A DNA stretch of 64,000 bases from Flavobacterium rhamnosiphilum (GCF_004349195.1 NZ_SMLG01000014.1:1-64000); one strand, 5' to 3'; counted from the first letter of the stretch, positions 44,853 to 54,684 are shown. Made by a program: numbers and translations. The notes: generated by a model not told the origin, from the letters alone.

Positions 44853-47800
44853 CTATTTAACTTCTTTTTCATATTCTTCAATATGATCAAATTCAGGATA
44901 ATGTTTTCTGGCTTTAGACCACATCAAATACATCGCTGGAATAACAAATAACGTTAAAACCAAAGAGAAAATAGTCCCGCCTACAATCACGACTCCCATT
45001 CCAATTCTACTGGTTGAAGCAGCTCCAAGAGACAAAGCAATCGGTAATGCCCCTAATGAAATGGCCAAACTCGTCATTAAAATAGGTCGAAGTCTCGCTT
45101 CCGAGGCTTCTAATATCGCATCGATTTTCGATTTTCCCTGTTCTCGAAGCTGATTCGCAAATTCGACTATCAAGATTCCATTCTTGGTAACCAAACCAAT
45201 TAACATTACCGTACCAATTTGGCTGAAAATATTCCAAGTCTGGTCGAATAACCACAATGAGAATAACGCTCCCGCAACGGCCATCGGAACGGTCAAAATA
45301 ATGATAAAAGGATCAATAAAGCTTTCAAATTGTGCCGCTAAAATCAAAAATATTAATACCAAAGCCAATCCGAATGCAAAAGCAGTATTCGAGCTGCTTT
45401 CGACAAAATCTCTGGATTCTCCTCCTAAATCAGTGGTAAACGTATCGTCAAGAACTTTAGCTTTAATTTCATTCATCGCATCAATTCCATCGCTGATACT
45501 TTTGCCTGGAGCAAGACCTGCAGAAACAGTGGCTGCCATGTAACGATTGTTGTGGTATAATTGTGGTGGATTACTTTTTTCTTCAATGGTAACCACATTG
45601 TCCATTTGGATTAATTGTCCCAAATTATTTTTGACATACATTGACGTTAAATCCAATGGTTTAGAGCGGTCTTTTTGGTTAAATTGTCCAATAACCTGAT
45701 ACTGTTTTCCATTTCTCATGAAATAACCAAAGCGTTGTCCACTTAATGAAAGCTGTAACGTTTGTGCAATATCAATAACTGAAATTCCCAGACTTTCGGC
45801 TTTTTCTCGGTCAATGGTGACATTAACTTCTGGTTTGTTGAATTTTAAATTTACATCACTGACCGCAAAGGTTGGGTTTTTAGATACTTCATCCATAAAA
45901 ACAGGAATCTTTTCTTCCAGTTTTTTAAAGTTTGGCGCTTGTATAATGTATTGAATTGGTAATCCACCGCGTCTGTTTACGGCAATTGTTGGTTGCTCAA
46001 TTACGGAGGTTTTTGCATCTGGATATTGTTTGGTCCATTTGGTTAATTTCTCTGCAATTTCTTTTTGAGAATCTTTTCTTTCGTCTGGTTGAACCAATGA
46101 TACTCGAATAAAACCACTGTTTACGGAGGAAGATCCAAAACCGGGAGAGGTGATAACCAAAGCTACTTTTTTGCTCGGAATCGAATCATCGACCAATTTT
46201 GATACTTCTTGCATGAAGCGATCCGTGTATTCATAAGAAGAACCTTCGGGAGTAGACATACGCAATACAAAACCGCTACGGTCATCATAAGGTGCAGTTT
46301 CTTTTTGCAAAAGGTTGAAAAATAGATAAATTAATCCAAAACAAGCAATCAAAATAGGGAAACTCAACCATTTTCTCTTCATAAAACGGTCTAATGCACC
46401 GGCATAACCACTGTTTAATTTTTGAAAATATGGTTCAGTACGAACGTAGAATTTTGATTTTTTTTGTTCCCCGCCTTTCATCAAATAGGCGTTTAACATT
46501 GGCGTTAATGTCAACGATACAAAAGCCGAAATTAATACCGCAGCACCTATGACGACACCAAATTCCCTAAACAATCGCCCGACAAATCCTTCGAGAAAAA
46601 TCACAGGAAGAAATACCGCCGCTAAGGTTATCGAAATCGAAATTACCGCAAAAAATATTTCGTTAGATCCTTTGATGGCTGCTTCGATAGGCGTCATGCC
46701 TTCTTCCACTTTTTTGAAAATATTCTCGGTGACTACAATTCCATCATCGACCACTAATCCTGTTGCCAAAACGATAGCCAATAATGTCAATACATTTATG
46801 GAAAACCCAAAAAGCCACATGATAAAGAAAGTGGCAATCAACGAAACAGGAATATCAATCAATGGTCTAAAGGCAATCGCCCAATCCCTAAAGAATAAAT
46901 AGATAATCAAAATCACCAAAACTATAGAAATCCCCAATGTTTCAGCAACTTCAATAACTGATTTTTTTACAAAAATGGTATTATCAATGGCTATATTTAG
47001 TTGGATATCTTTTGGTAAATCCTTTTTTAAACGTTCGAATTCTTTATAAAAAGCAGTAGAAATATCTAAATAATTAGCTCCGGGAAGCGGCACAATTGCA
47101 ACACCAACTAAAGGCGTTCCTGATTGGGTCATTTTGGTTTCCGTATTTTCTGGTCCAAGACTTGCTGTTCCCACATCGCTAAAGCGAACTACTTTTTCCC
47201 CTTCGGAACGAATAATGATATTGTTGAATTCTTCAGCAGTAGAAAGGTTTCCCACTGTTTTTACCGTCAATTCGGTGTTGTCTCCGGTTAGTTTTCCGGA
47301 AGGTAATTCTACATTTTGTTTGTTCAAGGCGTCTCTCACTTCAGAAACGGTACAACCATAAGCAGCCAGTTTTATGGGATCAATCCACAAACGCATCGCA
47401 TATCTTTTTTGTCCCCAAATTTGGACACCGCTTACACCAGGAATCGTTTCTAATCGTTGTGAAATTACATTTTCGGCATAATCACTTAATTCTAATGCGT
47501 TTCTGGTATCACTCTGAACGGTCATTGAAATTATCGCATCCCCATTGGCATCAGCCTTAGAAACCACAGGAGGGGAATCGATATCTTGTGGAAGGTTTCT
47601 GACGGCTTGAGAAACTTTATCTCTCACATCATTTGCCGCTTCTTCCAGATCTTTATCCAGATTAAACTCGATGGTGATGTTACTGCTTCCTTGCGCACTC
47701 GAAGAAGTGACGTTTCTAATTCCATCAATGGAATTGATTGCTTTTTCTAAGGGTTCCGTAATTTGAGATTCAATAATATCAGCATTCGCACCGGCATATC

Positions 47801-47948
47801 GTGTACTGATGGAAACTTGCGCAGGATCAATAGATGGAAATTCTCGAACACCCAGAAAAGTATAACCAATTATTCCAAACAATACGATGGATAAATTGAT
47901 TACTATAGTAAATACGGGTCTTCTAATACTTGTTGTGGATAAACTCAT
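44853..47948 (-). CDS. RND efflux pump, inner-membrane permease (HAE1 type)
   Basis: This 1031-aa protein is an AcrB-like proton-driven exporter. It has two sets of six transmembrane segments and two large periplasmic loops. The conserved GLVVDDGIVVTENI block with paired aspartates in TM4 and the closing GLVTKNGILIVEFANQ and RLRPILMTSLAISLGALP blocks are present. The N-terminus IRRPVFTIVINLSIVLFGIIG is typical. It would export hydrophobic drugs, detergents or metabolites with the adaptor upstream and TolC downstream. The substrate cannot be inferred. Confidence 0.95.
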   Translation of the reverse strand: MSLSTTSIRRPVFTIVINLSIVLFGIIGYTFLGVREFPSIDPAQVSISTRYAGANADIIESQITEPLEKAINSIDGIRNVTSSSAQGSSNITIEFNLDKDLEEAANDVRDKVSQAVRNLPQDIDSPPVVSKADANGDAIISMTVQSDTRNALELSDYAENVISQRLETIPGVSGVQIWGQKRYAMRLWIDPIKLAAYGCTVSEVRDALNKQNVELPSGKLTGDNTELTVKTVGNLSTAEEFNNIIIRSEGEKVVRFSDVGTASLGPENTETKMTQSGTPLVGVAIVPLPGANYLDISTAFYKEFERLKKDLPKDIQLNIAIDNTIFVKKSVIEVAETLGISIVLVILIIYLFFRDWAIAFRPLIDIPVSLIATFFIMWLFGFSINVLTLLAIVLATGLVVDDGIVVTENIFKKVEEGMTPIEAAIKGSNEIFFAVISISITLAAVFLPVIFLEGFVGRLFREFGVVIGAAVLISAFVSLTLTPMLNAYLMKGGEQKKSKFYVRTEPYFQKLNSGYAGALDRFMKRKWLSFPILIACFGLIYLFFNLLQKETAPYDDRSGFVLRMSTPEGSSYEYTDRFMQEVSKLVDDSIPSKKVALVITSPGFGSSSVNSGFIRVSLVQPDERKDSQKEIAEKLTKWTKQYPDAKTSVIEQPTIAVNRRGGLPIQYIIQAPNFKKLEEKIPVFMDEVSKNPTFAVSDVNLKFNKPEVNVTIDREKAESLGISVIDIAQTLQLSLSGQRFGYFMRNGKQYQVIGQFNQKDRSKPLDLTSMYVKNNLGQLIQMDNVVTIEEKSNPPQLYHNNRYMAATVSAGLAPGKSISDGIDAMNEIKAKVLDDTFTTDLGGESRDFVESSSNTAFAFGLALVLIFLILAAQFESFIDPFIIILTVPMAVAGALFSLWLFDQTWNIFSQIGTVMLIGLVTKNGILIVEFANQLREQGKSKIDAILEASEARLRPILMTSLAISLGALPIALSLGAASTSRIGMGVVIVGGTIFSLVLTLFVIPAMYLMWSKARKHYPEFDHIEEYEKEVK

Positions 47949-47965
47949 TTTTTTTGAATTATGAA

Positions 47966-48020
47966 TTATAAATTATGAATTATGAGTTACACTGTGTAAC
48001 TCATAATTCATAATTTATAA
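47966..48020. repeat. Perfect 27-bp hairpin between adaptor and pump genes
   Basis: Arms at 47966-47992 and 47994-48020 pair perfectly around one T; the sequence is built of AATTATGAATT-like blocks. It lies in the 81-base gap between the adaptor stop and the pump start. It could set the ratio of adaptor to pump, or protect the upstream mRNA. Confidence 0.9.
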
Positions 48021-48029
48021 CTTTTAAAA

Positions 48030-49088
48030 TTATTTTATTTTAACGGTCACAGGAGTTTCATTTTTTAGAGACATAACACCACTGGTAATAATGGTATCAC
48101 CCGCTTTCAAACCTGAAAGTACTAAAATAGAGGTATCCGTTCTTGTGGCAGTTTCTACCATCACTTCTTTGGCCTGACCATTACTGGAGATGAAAACTTT
48201 TTTACCGTTTTGTACTGGAATAATTGCTTCTGTTGGCACAACGATAGCATCTTTTATGATATCCAAAGGCAATTCGACATCAGCAAATGTTCCGGGTAAT
48301 AATTTTCCGTTTTTGTTATCTGCAATCGCACGAACTTGTAATGTTCTGGTAGCTACTGTAACTTCAGGCTCGATAGCATATACTTTAGCAGTATACTTTT
48401 CAGTAGAACCCGAAACCGTGAAACTGATTGTAGTATTTGTTTTTACTTGATTGGCGTATTTTTCAGGGATTGAAAAAGTAATTTTTAGCTTTCCCGTATT
48501 TACTAATTTCGCCACCAAAATGGCAGGTGTAATATAGGTTCCCGGTGAAATAGAACGCAATCCGATTCTTCCTGAGAATGGCGCTCTAACCGATGTTTTT
48601 GCGATTTGTGCTTTTATCAACTGACTTTGTGCTTGCGCAGATTTTAAATCGGCTCTGGCCAAATCATATTCTTCCTGACTGATGGCTTCTTTTTGTAATA
48701 ACAATTTAGCTCTTCTTTCGTTTTCAGAAGCCAATCCTTCTCGGGTAGAAGTTTGTCTCAATTGCGCTCTTAACTCTAAATCATTTACTTTAAAAAGCAC
48801 CTGTCCTTTGCTCACGTTGCTTCCTTCCTGAAAATAAATAGCCTCAACAATTCCAGAAACTTCACTGCGAATTTCGACTTGCTCATTGGCTTCAATAGAA
48901 CCGGAAAGGGATAAATTATTGTCAAAAGTTTGAGGGGTTGCCACAATTCCGTTAACGCTCATGGATTTGCCTTTTCCTTTTTGGTCTTTTGAATCTCCGT
49001 TTTTACTTTTATTTTCTGTGATTCGGTAGCCAATAAATCCAATGATTCCGATAGTTAACAAGGCATAAACTAGGTATTTAATTTTCAT
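48030..49088 (-). CDS. RND efflux periplasmic adaptor (membrane fusion protein)
   Basis: This 352-aa protein has an N-terminal transmembrane anchor (LVYALLTIGIIGFIGYRI), followed by the HlyD/AcrA pattern: a barrel-sandwich lipoyl half (EVRSEVSGIVEAIYFQEGSNVSKGQVLFKV), an alpha-hairpin (about 105-160), the second lipoyl half (TSVRAPFSGRIGLRSISPGTYI), and beta-barrel and proximal domains. It bridges the RND pump and TolC across the periplasm. It is the first gene of the operon; no local regulator gene is found. Confidence 0.92.
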   Translation of the reverse strand: MKIKYLVYALLTIGIIGFIGYRITENKSKNGDSKDQKGKGKSMSVNGIVATPQTFDNNLSLSGSIEANEQVEIRSEVSGIVEAIYFQEGSNVSKGQVLFKVNDLELRAQLRQTSTREGLASENERRAKLLLQKEAISQEEYDLARADLKSAQAQSQLIKAQIAKTSVRAPFSGRIGLRSISPGTYITPAILVAKLVNTGKLKITFSIPEKYANQVKTNTTISFTVSGSTEKYTAKVYAIEPEVTVATRTLQVRAIADNKNGKLLPGTFADVELPLDIIKDAIVVPTEAIIPVQNGKKVFISSNGQAKEVMVETATRTDTSILVLSGLKAGDTIITSGVMSLKNETPVTVKIK

Positions 49089-49543
49089 AGGTATAGAGTA
49101 AAGTAGGATTAGGTTTCAGTATTTTTAGTTAAAAACAAATTTAGCTTTTAGAAATGGGAATTGTGATCTTGTTAATTTTTATTTAACGTTTGTACATACA
49201 AATATTAACTTTTAAAAATATGGCACATACAAATGGGAGAAAGCAATCACACCTTTTTTATAGTGTAGGACTATTAAAAAATCAAATGGTTTAATCAAGA
49301 ATAGAAAAAAGAAAGCTTTTTATGGAAATAAATTTAATAGCGTAATTTGAAACATATAAGAAATATAAGTTCATATCAGTTTCACTATTATTAAATGGGG
49401 GATTGTTAAAATAAACAAATCAAACAAAATTTTGATTGATAGGGTTTTAAAGTAAGTTTTGGGTGTTAAAATTATAACGAGCCAATTTCTTAAATGAACT
49501 TATATTTCTTATATGTTTAAAAAAATGTATGCCACATATTGAT
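49089..49543. other. Regulatory and repeat gap between recG and the RND operon
   Basis: No gene is visible in these 455 bases. The operon-proximal part has CAAATTTA (49136-49143; TAAATTTG on the minus strand, a -7 candidate) and a palindrome TTTGTAcaTACAAA (49189-49202). ACATACAAAT is present twice (49194-49203 and 49225-49234), 31 bases apart. The distal part has a 25-bp inverted repeat, listed separately. Confidence 0.5.
49350..49518. repeat. 25-bp inverted repeat bracketing 119 bases
   Basis: Arms at 49350-49374 (AAACATATAAGAAATATAAG...) and 49494-49518 are exact complements. Unlike the related hairpins at 44771 and 59324, this one encloses a 119-base segment with no open frame. It resembles a MITE-like unit or a family member carrying an insert. 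It lies downstream of recG and upstream of the RND operon. Confidence 0.85.
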
Positions 49544-51649
49544 TTAACTAATATAATTCCAAATGTTTTTCTTCTTGGTCATTTCGATAAAAACTGCTCT
49601 CAAAGCAGCATGTTCCGGTTTTTGCATTCCAGCATCTTCCTTAAGTAATTTCAAAGCATAATTTCTGGCTAAAGCCAAAGTATCTCTGTCTCGAACCAAA
49701 TCGGCAATTTGAAGATTTAAAACGCCGCTTTGTTGGGTTCCCATTAAATCTCCCGGACCACGAAGTTTAAGATCGACTTCGGCAATTTCGAAACCATCGT
49801 TCGTTTGCACCATCGTTTCCATTCGGGTTTTACTGTCAGAACTCAATTTATGACTCGTCATCAGGATGCAATAACTTTGCTCCGCACCACGCCCCACGCG
49901 ACCGCGAAGCTGATGCAGTTGCGATAATCCAAAACGTTCCGCACTTTCAATAATCATCACACTGGCGTTGGGAACATTCACGCCGACTTCAATTACGGTT
50001 GTGGCGACCATAATATTGGTTTTTCCTTCCGAAAAGCGTTTCATTTCAGCATCTTTATCCGCCGGTTTCATCTTTCCGTGAAGTATGGAAATCGAATATT
50101 GTGGCAACGGAAAATCTCTGGAAATACTTTCGTAACCGTCCATTAAATCCTTGAAATCCATTTTTTCCGATTCTTGGATTAACGGATAGACAATATAAAT
50201 TTGCCTTCCCAAAGCGATTTCGTCCCGAAGGAATTTCCAAACCTTTAGTCTGTTGCTGTCAAAACGATGAACGGTCTGAATCGGTTTTCGTCCCGGAGGC
50301 AGTTCATCAATCACCGAAATATCTAAATCCCCGTACAAACTCATCGCCAAAGTTCGGGGGATAGGCGTGGCGGTCATCACCAAAACGTGAGGCGGAATCA
50401 CATTTTTCTTCCACAATTTAGAGCGCTGTTCCACTCCAAAACGGTGTTGCTCATCAATAACAGCAAGCCCTAAATTCTTAAATTTTACTTTGTCTTCCAG
50501 TAAAGCATGCGTTCCGATGAGAATGTGTAACGTGCCGTTTTCCAGTTCTTCATGGATAATTCTGCGTTGCGCTATTTTGGTGGAACCCGTTAGGATCCGA
50601 ATGTTGATGTCTGATGTTTGTGCTAATTCAGTTAAACCAATAAAATGCTGGTTCGCCAAGATTTCCGTGGGCGCCATCAAGCAGGCTTGGAAACCATTAT
50701 CAAGTGCCAAAAGCATGCTCATAAAAGCGACAATTGTTTTTCCGGAACCTACGTCGCCTTGCAGCAATCGGTTCATTTGGGCGTTGCTACCCATGTCAGT
50801 TCGGATTTCTTTGATGACTCTTTTTTGGGCATTCGTCAGTTGAAAAGGCAAATGATTCTGATAAAAATCATTGAAATATTCGCCTACGGTTGCAAACGGA
50901 TGTCCTTTTATTTTATGTTTCCGAATCAGGTTTTTAGTTATTAATTGCAACTGAATAAAGAACAATTCTTCGAAGATTAATCGGAATTTGGCTTTCGCCA
51001 AAACGTCTGCGCTTTTTGGAAAATGTATGTTGAATAAAGCCGCTTTTTTAGGAATCAGCTTGAGTTCGTTGATTAAATAATCTGGTAGAGTTTCTGTGAA
51101 CAACGCTTGTGTTTCCAGAAACAATTGCTGCATCAGTTTATTAATCACCCGATTCGAAATCCCGCGATTTGTCAAGGTTTCTGTCGAAGGATAAACGGGT
51201 TGCATCGCAGAACGCAGACTTTGTTCGTGCTCGGTCATCAATTCAATTTCCGGATGCGCCATATTGAACGCATTTCCAAAAGAAGTGCATTTCCCGAAAA
51301 TTACACAGATTTCATTGAGCTTTAAACTTTCCCGAATCCATTTGTGACCTTGAAACCAAACGAGTTCCATTTGGCCCGTATCATCCACAAAAGTCGCGAC
51401 CAATCGTTTTTGGTTTCTGCCAAATTCTACGGTTTTGATATTGATGATTTTACCGATAATCTGAACTTCGGCAATATTATTCTGTAGTTCGTTAATCTTG
51501 TAATACCGTGTTCTGTCAATGTATCTGTTTGGAAAAAAATTAACCAAATCCACGTACTTATAAATTCCCAATTCCTTACGCAACAATTCGCCCCGATTGG
51601 GACCAACGCCTTTGAGGTATTCGATGGGAGTTAGTAGGAGGTTTTGCAT
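49544..51649 (-). CDS. recG: ATP-dependent DNA helicase RecG
   Basis: This 701-aa branch-migration helicase acts on stalled replication forks and recombination junctions. The N-terminal wedge/OB domain (about residues 1-150) precedes an SF2 core with Walker A GDVGSGKT, the DEQH box in VIDEQHRFGV, TATPIPRTLA and the C-terminal QLRGRVGRG motif VI, followed by the TRG-type LKLRGPGDLMGTQQSG. The length is standard. Confidence 0.97.
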   Translation of the reverse strand: MQNLLLTPIEYLKGVGPNRGELLRKELGIYKYVDLVNFFPNRYIDRTRYYKINELQNNIAEVQIIGKIINIKTVEFGRNQKRLVATFVDDTGQMELVWFQGHKWIRESLKLNEICVIFGKCTSFGNAFNMAHPEIELMTEHEQSLRSAMQPVYPSTETLTNRGISNRVINKLMQQLFLETQALFTETLPDYLINELKLIPKKAALFNIHFPKSADVLAKAKFRLIFEELFFIQLQLITKNLIRKHKIKGHPFATVGEYFNDFYQNHLPFQLTNAQKRVIKEIRTDMGSNAQMNRLLQGDVGSGKTIVAFMSMLLALDNGFQACLMAPTEILANQHFIGLTELAQTSDINIRILTGSTKIAQRRIIHEELENGTLHILIGTHALLEDKVKFKNLGLAVIDEQHRFGVEQRSKLWKKNVIPPHVLVMTATPIPRTLAMSLYGDLDISVIDELPPGRKPIQTVHRFDSNRLKVWKFLRDEIALGRQIYIVYPLIQESEKMDFKDLMDGYESISRDFPLPQYSISILHGKMKPADKDAEMKRFSEGKTNIMVATTVIEVGVNVPNASVMIIESAERFGLSQLHQLRGRVGRGAEQSYCILMTSHKLSSDSKTRMETMVQTNDGFEIAEVDLKLRGPGDLMGTQQSGVLNLQIADLVRDRDTLALARNYALKLLKEDAGMQKPEHAALRAVFIEMTKKKNIWNYIS

Positions 51650-51654
51650 TTAGA

Positions 51655-51720
51655 TTTTTTTTGGACACGGATGAAACGGATTTGCAAAAGCAAAAACGCA
51701 GATTAAAACGGATTTTTAAT
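51655..51720. repeat. Degenerate CGGATT-type repeat unit
   Basis: The sequence carries GGACACGGATGAAACGGATT followed by CGCAGATTAAAACGGATTT. I recall this kind of unit in Bacteroidota intergenic DNA. Only one copy is in the window, so it is a candidate, not a proven repeat. Confidence 0.4.
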
Positions 51721-51769
51721 TTGATGGAGCGAAGATAGTTTTTTGTTTGGAAATTTGGAAATGGGAATG

Positions 51770-51802
51770 TTTGGAAATAGAGTAAGAAAATTTGTATATT
51801 TG
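51770..51802 (+). promoter_or_regulatory. Promoter of the hypothetical membrane protein gene
   Basis: TTTG at 51770-51773, 21 bases, TATATTTG at 51795-51802; the start codon is 37 bases downstream. Confidence 0.5.
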
Positions 51803-51839
51803 AAACTTACATTCGGTTACTATACTTACAATAAAATTT

Positions 51840-52505
51840 ATGAAAAACGGTGAAATAACAGAAATACTCAGGAATAATACTGATGATAAATTAAATATTT
51901 ATCTATCAGCTTTATTGGCAAAATGTAAAGACATTGAGAAAGAAAATAATTTAATAGCTCTTATAATGCTGATTTTAATTTTACTTTTCTATATGGCCGA
52001 CATTTCGCAAACAGATAGCATACAAATTGGTCCTTTATCTATTAAAGATATAAATTCTATAAAGATTTTTATTCCGTTAGTCTTTGCTTTTTTAATATTT
52101 AGATATATTCTAATAAGTGCTCATAAAGCAGAATTGCATAAAATAATTAAAGTATTTACGATAGATTTTTTCAGCTTTAAAGATTCAACTCAATATGATG
52201 CTTTACATATGGACGATTTTACAAGAACAATACTTCCCTTTTCTATTTATGGAGAACTTGGGAATTTAAGTTATAAAGGAAAATCAAAATTTGGATGTTT
52301 TGGAGCTATTCTAATTTTTCCGATAAGTGGTCTTGTATTAGTTCCTTTTATTCTTGAGTTTATATGGATTAAGAAATTTATTATAGATTTTTCAACATTA
52401 AATTTCACACAAAAATCATCTGTGATTTTAAGCATTTGGATTTTAGCAATATCACTTTATTATTTTGTGCATAATATGATTATTGCGGTCAAGGAAAACA
52501 AATAA
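51840..52505 (+). CDS. Hypothetical multi-pass membrane protein
   Basis: This 221-aa protein has four likely membrane segments at about residues 40-57, 78-96, 157-178 and 195-217 (LIALIMLILILLFYMADIS, IKIFIPLVFAFLIFRYILI and two near the C-terminus). A charged cytoplasmic N-terminus and a central soluble loop of about 55 residues (HKAELHKIIKVFTIDFFSFK) complete it. I recognise no family. It has its own promoter and is divergent from recG. No function is assigned. Confidence 0.65.
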   Translation: MKNGEITEILRNNTDDKLNIYLSALLAKCKDIEKENNLIALIMLILILLFYMADISQTDSIQIGPLSIKDINSIKIFIPLVFAFLIFRYILISAHKAELHKIIKVFTIDFFSFKDSTQYDALHMDDFTRTILPFSIYGELGNLSYKGKSKFGCFGAILIFPISGLVLVPFILEFIWIKKFIIDFSTLNFTQKSSVILSIWILAISLYYFVHNMIIAVKENK

Positions 52506-52621
52506 ATCTTGATTATTATAATTTTCTTACTTCATGTTATGTTTATCGGAATTTGTGTATAATTATACAATAAAAATTCTTTCCAGATATATTATCTTCA
52601 CAAAACAAAAAGCTTTAAAAA

Positions 52622-53275
52622 ATGAATGAATTAGAACATCCTCTTGAAAGAACTAAAATCTCTGAGAAAGATATTTTTTTTAAATTATTGATATCCCCAA
52701 GAGAAGCTTTTAAATTTATAAATGATTACAAATATGAGAAACATTTGTACATTTTATTATTTCTTGCCGGTATGGTTAGAACTTTTGATAGAGCTTCCAC
52801 GAAAAATATGGGTGATAATTATTCCATTTGGACGATAATAGCAATTTGTGTAATTTTCGGGGGGCTTTTTGGCTGGATTACTTATTATATCTATTCTGCA
52901 TTGATAAGTTGGACTGGTAGTTGGATGAACGGAAAGGGAAATACGCAATCCATTTTAAGAGTTTTTGCATATGCTTTTTTTCCATCGATTTTTATTTTAA
53001 TATTACTGATACCTCAAATTGCAATTTATGGCAATGAACTTTTCAAATCAGATAATGACTTGTATAATTTGGTCTCGACGGAAAGTATTGTATTATATAT
53101 TATCCTTTTTGTTGAGTTTGCACTTGGAATTTGGTCGCTTGTATTGTGCGTAATTGGAATATCAGAAGTACAGAAATTATCTATAGGTAAATCAATCTTA
53201 AACTTATTATTGCCTGCAATTTTATTTGTTTTTATTATTTTGGTTTTAGTTTTTCTGTTTCAAGTTATAGATTAG
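52622..53275 (+). CDS. YIP1-family membrane protein
   Basis: This 217-aa membrane protein has an N-terminal cytoplasmic part containing SPREAFKFINDY, the usual opening of bacterial YIP1 (DUF1282-like) proteins, and five hydrophobic segments. The second segment ends in WITYYIYSALISWTGSWMNGKG, a conserved family loop. Bacterial YIP1 proteins have no established function. It follows the previous membrane protein on the same strand after 116 bases. Confidence 0.7.
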   Translation: MNELEHPLERTKISEKDIFFKLLISPREAFKFINDYKYEKHLYILLFLAGMVRTFDRASTKNMGDNYSIWTIIAICVIFGGLFGWITYYIYSALISWTGSWMNGKGNTQSILRVFAYAFFPSIFILILLIPQIAIYGNELFKSDNDLYNLVSTESIVLYIILFVEFALGIWSLVLCVIGISEVQKLSIGKSILNLLLPAILFVFIILVLVFLFQVID

Positions 53276-53389
53276 CTAGCGTGGTTTTATTTAAAACCAG
53301 CATTTTTAGATAAAGCATTTACATTTAGGTTAAAATGGGAATTTTGACTTAAACACAATATCTTCGCAAAAATAAAAAAGCTTAAATTA

Positions 53390-53935
53390 ATGACAACTCA
53401 TCTCGCATTGCTTCGCGGCATAAATGTTTCCGGTCACAACATGATAAAAATGGAGGCGCTGAAAACGACTTTGGAAGCCATTGGTTTTCAAAATGTGCTA
53501 ACTTACATACAGTCTGGAAATGTTTTTGTGGATACAGAAGAAGAAAGTCCTGCAAAAGTTGGTTTTCTAATCAAGCAGGAAATTTTCAAGGTTTTTGGTC
53601 ATGAAGTGCCTATTGTGGTTATTGCCAAAGAAGACTTGGAAGCGTGTTTCAAGAACAATCCTTTCTTGAAGGAAAAGGACATTGATATCAAAAAGTTATA
53701 CGTAGCGTTTATTTCTACGACCTTGCAAAGTACCAGCATGAATGATTTGAAAATAAGCCAATTCAAGCCGGATGAAGCCAGTATTGATGCCAGCAGAATT
53801 TTTATTAAATACGCTGTTGGAGCCGGAAAGACCCGATTCGACCAAAAATACATCGAGAAAAAACTGAATGTTACCGCTACAATCCGCAATTGGAATACGG
53901 TGACACAGTTGCTGAAACTCTACGAGGAAAGATAA
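53390..53935 (+). CDS. DUF1697 family protein
   Basis: This 181-aa soluble protein has the hallmark start LALLRGINVSGHNMIKMEALK, then QNVLTYIQSGNVFVDT. The C-terminal block has KTRFDQKYIEKKLNVTATIRNWNTVTQL. Family members are widespread and uncharacterised. It has no signal peptide. Confidence 0.9.
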   Translation: MTTHLALLRGINVSGHNMIKMEALKTTLEAIGFQNVLTYIQSGNVFVDTEEESPAKVGFLIKQEIFKVFGHEVPIVVIAKEDLEACFKNNPFLKEKDIDIKKLYVAFISTTLQSTSMNDLKISQFKPDEASIDASRIFIKYAVGAGKTRFDQKYIEKKLNVTATIRNWNTVTQLLKLYEER

Positions 53936-53962
53936 GTAAAGCACTTCGCAAGTAAAAAAATA

Positions 53963-54005
53963 AGCCGCAGATTCTCAGATTTTTAAAATCAGTGAATCTG
54001 CGGCT
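53963..54005. repeat. Hairpin with CCGCAGATTC arms
   Basis: AGCCGCAGATTC (53963-53974) pairs with GAATCTGCGGCT (53994-54005) around a loop that contains a further GATTTTTAAAATC palindrome. It lies 28 bases after the DUF1697 stop and may act as a terminator. The AGATTC/AATCTG vocabulary resembles other intergenic repeats of this genome. Confidence 0.6.
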
Positions 54006-54140
54006 ATTGATTTATAAGTAACTGCAAACCGATAAATAGTATCAATTTAAGTGACTGTTTGACTTTAGAAAAAAAAAATATAATTTGACGCAACCTTTTG
54101 TATAATGTCTCATCTACATATTATCTGTAAAAACTGATAT

Positions 54141-54566
54141 ATGAAAAATCTTGTTATTCTTGTTGCTTTTCTTTCTGTTTTTAGTTCTTGTTCAAAGGAT
54201 GATGCTGTAACAATGGATAGCACTGGTTATTATGGGAAATGGACTTTGGTCTCGATGTCGGGTTCTATTCCTAATTCTGAAACTACGGGCGCAGCAATGG
54301 AATGGCAGGAATTTTATTTGTTCAACACTAACGGAACATTTACAAAATCCAGAGAAAGAAATTTGGTTAAAACTTCGATTTCGGGAACCTACACGACTAC
54401 AACTCAATCAGACGGAATTTATTTTGAATTAACATATCCCAATGACAGCGAACTTATAGGCAACTGTTACGGAAATCTAAAAGAAGTGTTGTATTTGACT
54501 GTCAATAATTCCTTGTCCAGTACTTGGAAAAGCTGTGACGGTCCAGGATTAGAATACAAAAAGTAA
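54141..54566 (+). CDS. Small lipocalin-like lipoprotein
   Basis: This 141-aa protein has a lipoprotein signal ending at FSSCSKD (cysteine near residue 17). A beta-rich region follows with GKWTLVSMSGS, YLFNTNGTFTKSRE and ISGTYTTTTQSDGIYFELTY, the layout of lipocalin-like DUF4923/DUF4488-type proteins common in Bacteroidota. The exact family and ligand are uncertain. Confidence 0.6.
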   Translation: MKNLVILVAFLSVFSSCSKDDAVTMDSTGYYGKWTLVSMSGSIPNSETTGAAMEWQEFYLFNTNGTFTKSRERNLVKTSISGTYTTTTQSDGIYFELTYPNDSELIGNCYGNLKEVLYLTVNNSLSSTWKSCDGPGLEYKK

Positions 54567-54644
54567 ATTATAAGTGCTTATTAAAAACCATTTTTCATAA
54601 AATTTAGTTTTGGTTAATTTTAGAATGATGAAGCACTTTTGCTA

Positions 54645-54684
54645 AAGAGTACTCAGAAGTTGAAAAACTTTTGGTGCTCTTTTT
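54645..54684 (+). terminator. Possible terminator after the small lipoprotein gene
   Basis: AAGAG...AAGTT, loop GAAA, AACTT...CTCTT with internal mismatches, followed by TTTTT. It lies 79 bases after the stop. Confidence 0.55.

Noticed and set aside
49350..49518. Insertion sequence
   Set aside because: The inverted arms enclose only 119 bases with no open frame and no clear target-site duplication.
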